The notes beneath the pieces were generated by a model. The model was given only the letters and a program-made list of their open reading frames with translations. It searched no databases and was not told where the DNA came from. Shown here piece after piece: positions 17,894 through 27,516 of a DNA stretch of 64,000 bases. Origin of the DNA: Winogradskyella ursingii (GTDB lineage: Bacteria; Bacteroidota; Bacteroidia; Flavobacteriales; Flavobacteriaceae); contig NZ_JABFDH010000001.1 of assembly GCF_013403975.1 (NCBI RefSeq), positions 744,001 to 808,000 of the forward strand, in the 5' to 3' direction. The translations under genes were made by a program, and so were the position numbers. Within the stretch, counting starts at the first letter, position 1. Every line of letters begins with the position of its first letter.

Positions 17894-20215
17894 ATGAAAG
17901 TAAATAAATCGATAATTAGAAGTACAACTTTCTGTTTAGTGACTTTATTCATATTGGGTTGCAATTCAGAAAAAAACTCTAAAATTTCTATTGAAGAATC
18001 ATATGCTTCTAAAGTAGATTCCATAATTCAATTAATGACTATTGAAGAAAAACTGGGACAACTCAACTTGCCAACTGATGGAGATATCACAACCGGAACG
18101 TCCAAAAGTTCTGATGTTGCAAAACAGATTGAAGAAGGTAAGGTTGGAGGTCTTTTTAATGTGAAATCGGTTGAGAAAATTAGAGAAATCCAAACCATAG
18201 CGGTCCAACAAAGCCGTTTAGGTATTCCGTTGCTTTTTGGCATGGATGTGATTCATGGTTATAAAAGTACATTCCCAATCCCTTTAGCGCTTTCATCATC
18301 ATGGAATATGGAATTAATTGAAAAAGCTGCGCGTATTTCAGCACAAGAGGCAAGTGCATCTGGGATTAATTGGACGTTTTCACCTATGGTCGATATTTCA
18401 AGAGATCCACGTTGGGGACGCGTTTCTGAAGGTAATGGTGAAGACACGCATTTGGCCGGTAAAATAGCGAAGGCTATGGTAAAAGGTTACCAAGGAGAAG
18501 ATTTAGCCGCAAACAATACTGTCATGGCTTGTGTAAAACATTTTGCACTTTATGGCGCGCCAGAAGCTGGTAAAGAATATAATACGGTAGATATGAGCCG
18601 TATTAGAATGTACAACGAATATTTGCCACCCTACAAAGCCGCAATCGAGGCTGGTGTAGGTTCGGTAATGTCATCTTTTAATGAGGTTGATGGCGTGCCG
18701 GCAACAGGAAACAAATGGTTGCTCACAGATCTATTACGAGAAGAATGGGGTTTTGACGGATTTGTGGTAACCGATTACACTGCCATCGAAGAAATGCAAT
18801 ACCATGGTGTGGGCAATTTTCATGAAGTTTCTGCTCAGGCACTTAAGGCAGGAACCGATTTGGATATGGTTTCCGAAGGTTTTCTAAAAACATTAAAAAA
18901 ATCCCACGAGGATGGTGTAGTAAAGATGAAGGATATTGATAAGGCCGTAGCACGAATTCTTACTGCCAAATTTCAATTAGGGTTATTTGATGATCCATAT
19001 AAATACTGTGATTTAAATAGAGCAAAAAGTGAGGTTTATACCTCTGAAAATAGAGATATGGCACGCCGGGTCGCTACAGAATCTATGGTGTTATTAAAAA
19101 ACGAAGATCAACTATTGCCCTTAAAAAAATCTGGAACTATCGCCGTTATAGGCCCATTAGCAGTGGCGAGCAATAATATGGCTGGCACTTGGAGTGTAGC
19201 AACCGATCAGGAAAAATCCATTTCTGTATTCGAGGGTTTACAGCAAACAGTTGGTGATAGAGTGACTATTCTGCATGCAAAAGGCAGTAATCTCGATTAT
19301 GATTTAGAGCTCGAAAAACGCGCTACGCTGTTCGGAAAAACAATTACAAGAGATGGTAGAACGGACAAGCAATTACTGGATGAAGCACTAAGAGTCGCAT
19401 CCCAAGCTGACGTAATCGTAGCAACCTTAGGTGAATCTGCCGAGTTTAGCGGTGAGAGTAGTAGTCGAACAAATTTGGGTATTCCTCAAGTCCAAAAAGA
19501 TTTACTAAAGGCGTTATTAGAAACAGGAAAACCAGTGGTGTTGGTATTGTTTGCTGGTCGTCCATTGACTTTAGTTGAAGAAAACGACACGGTTCCAGCC
19601 ATACTGAATGTATGGTTTCCTGGCAGTGAGGCAGGTTTTGCGATTTCTGATGTGTTGTTCGGTGATGTGAATCCGTCAGGGAAGTTAACGATGACATTTC
19701 CGCGAAATGTGGGTCAAATTCCCATATATTATAATCATAAAAATACAGGTCGACCGTTAAATAATTCAGAGGGAAAATTTGAGAAGTATAAAAGCAACTA
19801 TTTAGATGTAAGAAATGAACCGTTATATCCTTTTGGGTATGGTTTAAGCTACACCACTTTTGAGTATTCAAATCTTAAAATAGATAAAACATCTATTGGT
19901 ATGGATGAAGAAATTAACGTATCGGTAGATGTAAAAAATACAGGTAACTACGATGGAAAGGAAATTGTACAACTGTATATTAGAGATGTAGTTGCTTCTG
20001 TAACTCGACCAGTCAAAGAGCTTAAAGGTTTTCAAAAAATACTGATTAAAAAGGATGAAACAAAAACCGTTAATTTTACAATTTCAGCTGAAGATTTAAA
20101 ATTTTATAATTATAATTTGGATTTCGTGATAGAACCTGGTGACTTTGAAGTATTTGTGGGTGAAAACTCTAATACAAATCTCAAAACATCTTTTCGACTA
20201 ACATCAAGGAATTAA
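17894..20215 (+). CDS. bglX: Beta-glucosidase lipoprotein, glycoside hydrolase family 3
   Basis: 773 residues. The signal peptide ends in the lipobox FILGC, so the enzyme is a lipoprotein in the periplasm or on the outer membrane. The GH3 barrel has FGMDVIHGYKSTFPIPLA, the substrate-binding VKHFALYG, and the nucleophile Asp294 in GFVVTDYTAIEEM. The alpha/beta sandwich follows (VIVATLGESAEFSGESSSRT), where the acid/base Glu is expected, and then a C-terminal fibronectin type III-like domain (VKNTGNYDGKEIVQLYI). Length and order match BglX. It releases glucose from the ends of beta-glucosides. A secreted esterase gene follows in the same direction after 55 bases; the two may act on plant or algal oligosaccharides. 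Confidence 0.92.
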   Translation: MKVNKSIIRSTTFCLVTLFILGCNSEKNSKISIEESYASKVDSIIQLMTIEEKLGQLNLPTDGDITTGTSKSSDVAKQIEEGKVGGLFNVKSVEKIREIQTIAVQQSRLGIPLLFGMDVIHGYKSTFPIPLALSSSWNMELIEKAARISAQEASASGINWTFSPMVDISRDPRWGRVSEGNGEDTHLAGKIAKAMVKGYQGEDLAANNTVMACVKHFALYGAPEAGKEYNTVDMSRIRMYNEYLPPYKAAIEAGVGSVMSSFNEVDGVPATGNKWLLTDLLREEWGFDGFVVTDYTAIEEMQYHGVGNFHEVSAQALKAGTDLDMVSEGFLKTLKKSHEDGVVKMKDIDKAVARILTAKFQLGLFDDPYKYCDLNRAKSEVYTSENRDMARRVATESMVLLKNEDQLLPLKKSGTIAVIGPLAVASNNMAGTWSVATDQEKSISVFEGLQQTVGDRVTILHAKGSNLDYDLELEKRATLFGKTITRDGRTDKQLLDEALRVASQADVIVATLGESAEFSGESSSRTNLGIPQVQKDLLKALLETGKPVVLVLFAGRPLTLVEENDTVPAILNVWFPGSEAGFAISDVLFGDVNPSGKLTMTFPRNVGQIPIYYNHKNTGRPLNNSEGKFEKYKSNYLDVRNEPLYPFGYGLSYTTFEYSNLKIDKTSIGMDEEINVSVDVKNTGNYDGKEIVQLYIRDVVASVTRPVKELKGFQKILIKKDETKTVNFTISAEDLKFYNYNLDFVIEPGDFEVFVGENSNTNLKTSFRLTSRN

Positions 20216-20270
20216 GAGAAAAATTTGAACACACTTAAAAGCCAACTTTTATAGTTCGATCAATATCAAT

Positions 20271-21170
20271 ATGAAAAACATAACCATAATTTTTCTGCTT
20301 TTGTTAGGCTCAAATGTTTGCGCGCAAAAGATGGAAACTTATATCTATGCCATAAAGGGTATGGATACGTTGAGAATGGATGTGTTCTCGCCAAAGAAGA
20401 TAAAAAAAGCAGATAGACTTCCAGTATTGCTTTGGATGCATGGTGGTGGATTTTCAGGAAATAACCGCTTTGATATTGCAGATAATAAGTTGGTAAAATA
20501 CGTCGCAAAAGATCATAATTACATTGGTGTATCCATTGATTACCGCTTACTGCGAAAGGGAAAAGCCACAGGTTTTGGTTGCGATTGCTCCAAGGATGAA
20601 AAATTGGAAACTTTTAAACAAGCGGCTATCGATTTTTTAGATGCTGCTCAATTTTTAGTCGAACGTGCAGATGAGCTTCATATTGACACATCAAAATTAA
20701 TTGCTGGAGGCAGTAGTGCAGGTGCAGAAGGAAGTCTTAACGCGGTTTTTATGCGTGATTATTTTATAGACGATAAATCAAAATACGAGAATGTATCATT
20801 TGCGGGTGTATTTTCTTGTGCAGGTGCAGTAGTTGATGCTAGTTATATAACTTATGAAAACGCTATTCCGTCCGTATTTTTTCATGGTACTGATGATCAA
20901 TTAGTACCTTTTGGTAGCGCATCGCACCACCATTGCGAGCCCACTAAAGATGGTTATCTAATTTTAGATGGTTCTTCGGAAATAGCAACGCAACTCGAAA
21001 ATTTAGAAACATCGTTTTACTTTAATATTGTAAAAGGAGGACAACATGAAATCTCTGCCATACCGTTTTTAGAATTAGATAAAATTTTCAACTTTTTTGA
21101 ACGGACAATTATTAATAACGAAATCATTCAAACCAAGATTATAAAAGATAAACCATCAATTAAAAATTAA
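20271..21170 (+). CDS. Secreted alpha/beta hydrolase (esterase)
   Basis: 299 residues with a signal peptide cut near NVCAQ. It has the oxyanion-hole segment LLWMHGGGFSGN, the nucleophile elbow GGSSAGAEG (Ser in GSSAG), and late in the chain the Asp/His region SVFFHGTDDQLVPFG and KGGQHEIS. This is the carboxylesterase/BD-FAE-like branch of the alpha/beta hydrolases. Cys pairs GCDCS and HHHCEP may form disulfides. Downstream of a GH3 beta-glucosidase, so an acetyl or feruloyl esterase for polysaccharides is plausible, but substrate is not shown. Confidence 0.85.
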   Translation: MKNITIIFLLLLGSNVCAQKMETYIYAIKGMDTLRMDVFSPKKIKKADRLPVLLWMHGGGFSGNNRFDIADNKLVKYVAKDHNYIGVSIDYRLLRKGKATGFGCDCSKDEKLETFKQAAIDFLDAAQFLVERADELHIDTSKLIAGGSSAGAEGSLNAVFMRDYFIDDKSKYENVSFAGVFSCAGAVVDASYITYENAIPSVFFHGTDDQLVPFGSASHHHCEPTKDGYLILDGSSEIATQLENLETSFYFNIVKGGQHEISAIPFLELDKIFNFFERTIINNEIIQTKIIKDKPSIKN

Positions 21171-21227
21171 TAGCTGCAAGAAGGAAATATTTATTAATGC
21201 TAATTGTCTTTCGGTAAAATAATAAGA

Positions 21228-22244
21228 CTATAAAATATTCCTCTTTTCGGTCGCATATTCCTGTTTATAAATCTTTATAATTACAAAAAACAGACTTACT
21301 AATAACGGACCAAAAATAAGACCCATAAAACCAAACAGTGGAATACCAATAAGCACTCCTATTAAAGTAATAAGTGGATGTACATTGTCAAGTTTTTGTA
21401 GCACATAGAGTCGAATGATATTATCCGTCACGCCAACAACTGCTATTGCGTAAATTAAAATTCCCCAAGCTTGGAAGGTATTACCGCTAGAAATGCTAAG
21501 AATAAAAACTGGTATGGTACCTAAGGCATTTCCAACAAATGGTATCATGGAACCTATGGTTACTATTACAGCCCAAAAGAACGGGTCTGGAATACTAAAA
21601 ATTAAGAACCCGATTAAGGCTACAATACCTTGCGCTAATGCCACAAGCGGAATTCCGAGGGCATTGGCTTTCACCATTTCATAAATTTCATTAGCCATAG
21701 TTTTGAGGTTGGATTCCCCAATCGGTATATATTCAAATAGGGATTTTTTTAGTTGTTTTTTACTGGTAAGCATGTAATACAGGAGAAAATACATCACGGT
21801 AATAGCAATAAAGCCATTAAAAGTACTACCAGCAAAGGCTTGAGACTTGTCAGATAGCCATGAAGATATTCTGCTAGTATCGATTTGTGAAGTTAAATCG
21901 TAACCAATCACTTGTTCCATATGAGCAAGTTCAGATTTTAAAGAGCGTATCACTTTTTCAGAATTTTCTATTGCTTTTGTGACACGTTTTCCTAAAAGTA
22001 AAATGATCCCAGCTAATGGTAATGTAATAATCAGTAACGACATCAGCATTAAAAACCCTGCTGCCAAACTTTTTCGCCATCCTCGTTTTACAAGTTTGGA
22101 CATAATTTTCTGAAGAATTACGTAAAGTGTTATCGCACCTAACACACCAGAGAAATAAGGCGTCATCTCCTTAAAAATATGATACCCTATAATTAAGATT
22201 AATAGAATGATAAAAACTTGCCTAATGGTTTTGGCGCTGATCAT
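21228..22244 (-). CDS. AI-2E family (PerM-type) membrane permease
   Basis: 338 residues with seven to eight hydrophobic helices. The N-terminal pair of helices is followed by a soluble helix-rich stretch (about 85-130) and then the family core with EMVKANALGIPLVALAQGIVALIGF, PDPFFWAVIVTIGSMIPFVGNALG and the C-terminal PLITLIGVLIGIPLFGFMGLIFGPLL. Members are trimeric or oligomeric membrane proteins proposed to export small molecules or sodium; the autoinducer-2 role is known only for a few and should not be assumed here. The small DUF7218-like gene sits 38 bases upstream on the same strand. Confidence 0.88.
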   Translation of the reverse strand: MISAKTIRQVFIILLILIIGYHIFKEMTPYFSGVLGAITLYVILQKIMSKLVKRGWRKSLAAGFLMLMSLLIITLPLAGIILLLGKRVTKAIENSEKVIRSLKSELAHMEQVIGYDLTSQIDTSRISSWLSDKSQAFAGSTFNGFIAITVMYFLLYYMLTSKKQLKKSLFEYIPIGESNLKTMANEIYEMVKANALGIPLVALAQGIVALIGFLIFSIPDPFFWAVIVTIGSMIPFVGNALGTIPVFILSISSGNTFQAWGILIYAIAVVGVTDNIIRLYVLQKLDNVHPLITLIGVLIGIPLFGFMGLIFGPLLVSLFFVIIKIYKQEYATEKRNIL

Positions 22245-22282
22245 GGCTGGAGGTTTAAAAAGTTCATTTAAGCAATTCGCTC

Positions 22283-22522
22283 TTAATTATTCCTTAGCGC
22301 ATTGATTAATTGTTTCTTGTTCATTTTAGATCTTCCGTCGATACCTACATTTTTAGCTTGATCGTAAAGTTCTTCTTTAGTCCAAGATTCATAAGGTTGA
22401 GCTTCTCCTCCTTTTTTTCCTGAATTTGGCGTGTTTGCGATTCTTGCAGATTTTTCTTTGCTATAGCCTTTATCTCTTAAAGCTTCGTATTGGTCTGGAT
22501 TTTTTATTCTTGATTTTCCCAT
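22283..22522 (-). CDS. Small DUF7218/Rho-N-like protein
   Basis: 79 residues, basic and hydrophilic. The first half (KNPDQYEALRDKGYSKEKSARIAN) is the short ChaB/DUF7218-like motif seen in stress-linked small proteins; the second half (YESWTKEELYDQAKNVGIDGRSKMNKKQLINALRN) is a SAP/Rho-N-like helix-extended-helix that often binds nucleic acid. No signal peptide. It is upstream of the AI-2E family gene on the same strand. Probable stress-related nucleoid or RNA-binding protein by family resemblance only. Confidence 0.8.
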   Translation of the reverse strand: MGKSRIKNPDQYEALRDKGYSKEKSARIANTPNSGKKGGEAQPYESWTKEELYDQAKNVGIDGRSKMNKKQLINALRNN

Positions 22523-22631
22523 AATTATCTAAAATTTTATATTTTAATTTGAAATTATAATCTTTAGATGTATTGCGTTGACACAATCATTTAAATTATT
22601 GACTTATTCAGCAATTACGTATTTTGATAAA

Positions 22632-22714
22632 GTTTAAGTTGATCCTTTGGCATTGTTTTTGGCAATCCAAATTACATGTTGATGTAAGATTATTTTAAAG
22701 CCAATCGGCTTTTT
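22632..22714 (+). ncRNA. Candidate small RNA or 5' leader with two hairpins
   Basis: A promoter-like TTG (22599-22601) and TATTTTG (22620-22626) with 18-base spacing precede an 80-base stretch holding a hairpin at 22647-22670 (TTGG-c-ATTG with CAATCCAA) and a terminator-like hairpin AAAGCC-AATC-GGCTTT plus T's at 22697-22714. No coding frame is seen. It could be a small RNA or an attenuating leader of the EF-hand gene at 22825. Speculative. Confidence 0.25.
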
Positions 22715-22824
22715 GCAATAGGGTTAAAAATTAAATATAACTTGCAGGAAACATGTCAAGGGTCTTTAATAATGTCCCATTTTTAATTTATCTTAGTCAA
22801 AATAATATGTATTATAAAACAACT

Positions 22825-23670
22825 ATGAAAGTATTGAATGCCCTATTAATAGTTTCTTTTTTCTCGATGAATCTAACCGTATCCGCACAGACTGAAAGTG
22901 AGCAAACACGACGTTTTAAACTTATTGATGCCGATAGAAATGAAGTTATTACCATTAGAGAAATGAAAAAGTTTTATAATGGAAAAACCAATAAAGATGG
23001 TGAGCCAATTGATGCAAAAAAAATGTTTTATGGTTTGGACGCTAATCGTAATAGCATCATCACTTTAAATGAATTTATAAAGGATTTTGATTTGCAATTA
23101 GCTTACGAATATGTAGATAGGTGGGAATATAAACCAACTGAAGAAGGTGCAGACAAAGTCGCTGAAAAATTCACAGAGATAGATAGTAATTTAAACAAAG
23201 AGTTAACTCTCGATGAGATGATTAATTTTTACAGAGGTATGACCAATAAAGAAACCGGTGACCCTATAAATGGTAAATTAAATTTTCATACTTATGATGC
23301 TAATAATGATGGTGTTGTAACACAGGAAGAATTCGCCATGGAGTATAATTGGAAAGAAGATTGGGGGCGAATTGAGAGTGCTGCAAAAACTGTTGGTGAG
23401 AATCAAAATGACGAGTCCTCAGAAGCCTATATTAAAGAGAGAATTGATATTTTTGAGGAAGTAGATACTGACAGTAACTTTAAGGTCACTTTAGAAGAGC
23501 TTAGTGCATATTACAAGGGTAAAACAAATAGTCAGGGCAAACCAGTTAATGCAGAATTTCAATTTTACGGACATGACAAGGATGAAGACGGAATAATTTT
23601 GTTGGAAGAATTTGCTTCTAAAATTGATTTGGATCTGGCCCAACGTAAATTTAAGAAAAGAAAAGAATAG
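22825..23670 (+). CDS. Secreted EF-hand protein with three tandem EF-hand pairs
   Basis: 281 residues from the ATG chosen here, which opens a good signal peptide (MKVLNALLIVSFFSMNLTVSAQ); an ATG at 22753 would add 24 non-signal residues. Six calcium-loop motifs are seen: DADRNEVITIREM, DANRNSIITLNEF, DSNLNKELTLDEM, DANNDGVVTQEEF, DTDSNFKVTLEEL, DKDEDGIILLEEF. They sit in three repeats of about 90 residues, each with a linker of the type YxGKTNxxGxPxxA. Several loops have Asn or Arg where a Ca ligand is usual. Exported, probably a calcium sensor or structural protein. A terminator follows, then the giant outer-membrane gene. Confidence 0.85.
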   Translation: MKVLNALLIVSFFSMNLTVSAQTESEQTRRFKLIDADRNEVITIREMKKFYNGKTNKDGEPIDAKKMFYGLDANRNSIITLNEFIKDFDLQLAYEYVDRWEYKPTEEGADKVAEKFTEIDSNLNKELTLDEMINFYRGMTNKETGDPINGKLNFHTYDANNDGVVTQEEFAMEYNWKEDWGRIESAAKTVGENQNDESSEAYIKERIDIFEEVDTDSNFKVTLEELSAYYKGKTNSQGKPVNAEFQFYGHDKDEDGIILLEEFASKIDLDLAQRKFKKRKE

Positions 23671-23697
23671 GGTAAATTATCAGACTACATTTATACT

Positions 23698-23728
23698 AAC
23701 CACCATTTTACCAAAGGGTGGTTTTTTA
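23698..23728 (+). terminator. Rho-independent terminator after the EF-hand gene
   Basis: Stem AACCACC (23698-23704) with GGTGGTT (23717-23723), 12-nt loop, followed by a T run. Confidence 0.8.
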
Positions 23729-23919
23729 TTTTGTTTAGGTTTTGAGATTGGACAAAAATTGGTAATTTCAATAATAATGAGTGTTTTTCTATTGGATTAT
23801 TTAGAGGCTAGTTAAGGTTTTTATTTTTTCAATTGCTTATGCTTCAATAATAGTTGTATAAAAGCACTCTTACTAACTTTAAAATCAAGATTTTTACAAA
23901 AAATACATTTCGACTTAAC

Positions 23920-26900
23920 ATGAATAAATTCTCCAATAATCTGGTTGCCCGCCAATTGATAACAATTTTAATATGTTTTATTGGTGCTCAACTTAACATC
24001 GATGCTCAGGAATCTAAAGAAATTTCAAAAACTATCTATTTTACCTCTAATGTTGGGCTAAATAAAGATTCAAACTCAATCAATATTCTAAATGCGATTG
24101 TTAAAGCCTCAGAAAAAGATAGCAATGCTGCTTTTGTTGCTTTAGGAAACAGTACCAGAATAGGTGGATATCCTAATAAAAAGGAAGAAAGGAAAGATGA
24201 AGAAAATTTTCTAAAATTAAATCTATTAGAACCTCTTAAAGATTTTAACGGTCAGGTAATATTTATTCCTGGAAAGAACGAATGGAATAAAGGAGGCCAC
24301 AAAAATATTGATGACTTAGAATCTTATCTTCAAGATAATAGTGAAGCCAAATTCTGGCCAAATGATGGATGTCCAATAGAACGTGAAACACTCAGTGACG
24401 AAGTAGAATTGGTAATGGTAGACACGCAATGGTATCTTGAGGATTGGGACAGTCATCCTTACATTAACAATGAGTGTAAAATAAAAACACGGGAACAATT
24501 TTTTCTTGAATTTAAAGATGAATTAAAAGATGAGCAAAACAAAACCATTGTAGTGGCTTTACACCATCCTGTACTCACTGCTACAAGGCAAGGATTGATA
24601 AATCGTTTTGGCGGATTATCGAAACAAGCATACTATCATAACGATATGCAATATTTGGTAGGGAGATTAGAAACTTTGGCGAGCCAATTTAACGATGTGA
24701 TATTTGTGTCTGGAGCAGATAAAAATTTACAGTTTTTAATGGATGATCAGATTCCGCAGATTATCAGTGGAGCCACAGGAAAAACCAGTAAAACCAATCC
24801 TGAAACAGATAAAGGCTATTTTGGATCAAGTGAACAAGGGTTTGCAAAACTAAATGTATTTAAGGATGGAAGTTCAGAAGTAGAAATTTATACCGTAAAA
24901 GGAAATGAAACCACCAAAGTTTTCAACTCTAATATCAAATTAAAAAAAGGTGAACTTGAAGATTTTAACTATCATAAAAAAGAGGATTTTAAAGCGACAT
25001 ATAGAGATGCCATCTACACGGAAGAAGAAGTAGATAAATCTGGATTTTATAAATGGTTTTGGGGAGACCATTACAGGGAAATATACGGTCGTAAAATTGA
25101 GGCTCCAGTGTTGTTTTTAGAAGACTTGCCAGACAATGTTAGGGCAATTACAGAAGGAGGCGGGAACCAGTCGCGAAGTCTTCGGCTTATTGACGATAAC
25201 GAAAATGAATATACAATTAGAGAACTACGAAAGAGCGGTGTTCGCTTTATACAATCCAAAATTAAAGATCATTATGTGTTGGATTATATGAATGAAACAA
25301 TTGCAGAAGACATAGTCCAGGATTATTATACAACAGCGCAACCTTATGCGCAATTTGCCATTAGCGATCTTTTGGAAGCTATAAATATTCCGCATGCTAA
25401 GCCTAGAATTGTTTATGTGCCAAAGCAAAAACGACTGGGTCGTTTTAATGAGAATTATGGCGATAAATTATACATGTTTGAGGAGCACGTTGGCGATGAA
25501 AATAAGGATTTTGAAATCTTCGGAAAAGCTGATGATATCATTAGTACAAAAGATATCTTATTGGAGTTGCAGGACGATAAAGATGTTAAAATTGATGAGG
25601 ATCTTTATATTAGAGCACGACTTTTTGATATGCTTATAGGTGATTGGGATAGGCATGAGGATCAATGGAGGTGGGCATTACACGAACAGGAAGACGGTAC
25701 GCAATTGTATAAACCAATTCCTAGGGATCGTGATCAGGCATTCCCAAAATATGACGGTGTTTTTCCTGCAATTCTTAAGCTAACTTCACCATTAGCACGA
25801 AATATGCAGACGTATGCTCCCGAAATTCAAAATATTAAAACTTTTAATAATGCGGTTTATTATTTAGATAAAAATTTTATCAACAGAGCGGATTGGCAGA
25901 CATGGAAAACCCAAGCTGAATATCTTCAAAATAATTTAACAGATGAGGTTATAGATAACGCTTTTGCAAACTTGCTAAAGGATACTAAGGACGAAAGTAT
26001 AGATAATATAAAATCTATATTAAAGCAGAGACGATCCAACCTTGTAACAATCGCCAAAGATTATTTTAGCTATTTTAAAGAGCACGAAATTATTGTTGCC
26101 ACCAATAAGGATAATAAAATAGACATTATTAGAAATCCAAATGGTAAGACCGAGGTAACAATACTTCAAAAGGACAAAACGCTTTTACAGAACACATACG
26201 ATAAGAGAGAAACCAAAGAACTTTGGATTTATGCTTTAGACGGTGACGATGAAATTTCAGTTACTGGAGATGGTGACCATTACATTCAAATTAAAATATT
26301 TGGTGGTGAAGAAAACGATATCTATGACATTGCTAATAATCGAAATGTAAAAGTTTACGATTATAAATCGAAAGATAACACCTTTAAAACACCGGTTAGT
26401 AAATTCCTGACAGATTCTTATGATATTAATAATTACGACCCAGAGAAACGTAAGAATTCAACTAACGTAATTTTGCCAACGGTTGGTTTTGATCCGGATG
26501 CAGGTCTAAGTTTGGGACTGACCAATACACTTACTACATATAGTCTGCTCAGAAATCCATTTACAACAGAACATATTATCAATGCCTCATATTATTCTGC
26601 TACATCCGGTTTTGAAATGTCTTATAAAGGGGAATTTGCACATGTATTTTATAATTGGAATTTAGCATTAGATGCGAGGGTTACAAGTGCAAACTTTGCA
26701 ACAAATTTCTTTGGTATTGGAAATGAAACTGAGTACGATGAAGATGATGTTGACCTGGATTTTAATAGGGTAAAGATTGAGCAATGGCATTTTGAGCCGT
26801 CTTTGATTTATAAAACAAGTGGTAACGTGAGCGCACACGTAGCAGCTCGTATAGAATCACATACGGTTGATTATTCTGATAATGGTTTTACTCAAGCATT

Positions 26901-27507
26901 TTTTAATGAGGATAACGACGTTTTTGACAACCAAATTTATGCTGGTGCTGAGGTGGGCGTACACTTTAACAACAAAGCCAATTTGCTGAGTTTTCCGAGA
27001 AGAGGATTAGAATTTGGTATTACAGCAGGATATAAACAGAATGTAGATTCAGAATTTGATAATAAGTTTGCTTACGTTAAGCCAATGGCGTCAATTATTT
27101 ATCCAATACATGAAAGCGGTATGGCTGTTTTAGCAACCAAAGCAGCAGCTAATTTTATTCTTGGTGATAATTATGAATTTTACCATGCAGCTACCGTTGG
27201 TGGTAATACAAGCTTACGAGGGTTTAGAAATGAAAGATTCTTAGGTAAAACATCGTTCTACCAAACTACTGATTTAAGAGTGTGTTTCTTGGAAGTACGT
27301 ACAGGAGCCGTTCCCTTAAGAATGGGTGTGACTGGTGGTTTTGATTATGGTCGCGTTTGGAACGAGAATGAAGATTCAAAGCAATGGCACAGTAGCTATG
27401 GTGGTTCAATTTTTATTAACGGATTTCAGGCATTTACAGCTAATGTAGGCTATTATTTGAGTGATGAAGATAGTCGTATTATTTTTACAGCTGGATTCAG
27501 ATTTTAA
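23920..27507 (+). CDS. Giant outer-membrane protein: phosphoesterase-like, kinase-like and Omp85-type barrel parts
   Basis: 1195 residues from the ATG that opens the signal peptide (ending NIDAQ); an ATG at 23854 would add 22 residues. Residues about 30-365 follow a calcineurin-like phosphoesterase, but the metal ligands are changed: the first Asp motif reads SNVG, GDN is GNST, GNHDW is GKNEW and GHEH is GADK; only the HHP motif remains. Residues about 405-640 have GGGNQSRSLRL, LYMFEEH, GDWDRHEDQW (about 574) and PRDRDQAF (about 601), which resemble the glycine loop, hinge, catalytic loop and metal site of HipA/Fam20/CotH-type kinases. Residues about 850-1195 are an Omp85/surface-antigen barrel, with the lid motif LRGFRNERF. 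A PAP2 gene follows after 9 bases. Function unknown. Confidence 0.85.
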   Translation: MNKFSNNLVARQLITILICFIGAQLNIDAQESKEISKTIYFTSNVGLNKDSNSINILNAIVKASEKDSNAAFVALGNSTRIGGYPNKKEERKDEENFLKLNLLEPLKDFNGQVIFIPGKNEWNKGGHKNIDDLESYLQDNSEAKFWPNDGCPIERETLSDEVELVMVDTQWYLEDWDSHPYINNECKIKTREQFFLEFKDELKDEQNKTIVVALHHPVLTATRQGLINRFGGLSKQAYYHNDMQYLVGRLETLASQFNDVIFVSGADKNLQFLMDDQIPQIISGATGKTSKTNPETDKGYFGSSEQGFAKLNVFKDGSSEVEIYTVKGNETTKVFNSNIKLKKGELEDFNYHKKEDFKATYRDAIYTEEEVDKSGFYKWFWGDHYREIYGRKIEAPVLFLEDLPDNVRAITEGGGNQSRSLRLIDDNENEYTIRELRKSGVRFIQSKIKDHYVLDYMNETIAEDIVQDYYTTAQPYAQFAISDLLEAINIPHAKPRIVYVPKQKRLGRFNENYGDKLYMFEEHVGDENKDFEIFGKADDIISTKDILLELQDDKDVKIDEDLYIRARLFDMLIGDWDRHEDQWRWALHEQEDGTQLYKPIPRDRDQAFPKYDGVFPAILKLTSPLARNMQTYAPEIQNIKTFNNAVYYLDKNFINRADWQTWKTQAEYLQNNLTDEVIDNAFANLLKDTKDESIDNIKSILKQRRSNLVTIAKDYFSYFKEHEIIVATNKDNKIDIIRNPNGKTEVTILQKDKTLLQNTYDKRETKELWIYALDGDDEISVTGDGDHYIQIKIFGGEENDIYDIANNRNVKVYDYKSKDNTFKTPVSKFLTDSYDINNYDPEKRKNSTNVILPTVGFDPDAGLSLGLTNTLTTYSLLRNPFTTEHIINASYYSATSGFEMSYKGEFAHVFYNWNLALDARVTSANFATNFFGIGNETEYDEDDVDLDFNRVKIEQWHFEPSLIYKTSGNVSAHVAARIESHTVDYSDNGFTQAFFNEDNDVFDNQIYAGAEVGVHFNNKANLLSFPRRGLEFGITAGYKQNVDSEFDNKFAYVKPMASIIYPIHESGMAVLATKAAANFILGDNYEFYHAATVGGNTSLRGFRNERFLGKTSFYQTTDLRVCFLEVRTGAVPLRMGVTGGFDYGRVWNENEDSKQWHSSYGGSIFINGFQAFTANVGYYLSDEDSRIIFTAGFRF

Positions 27508-27516
27508 ATAGCACCT

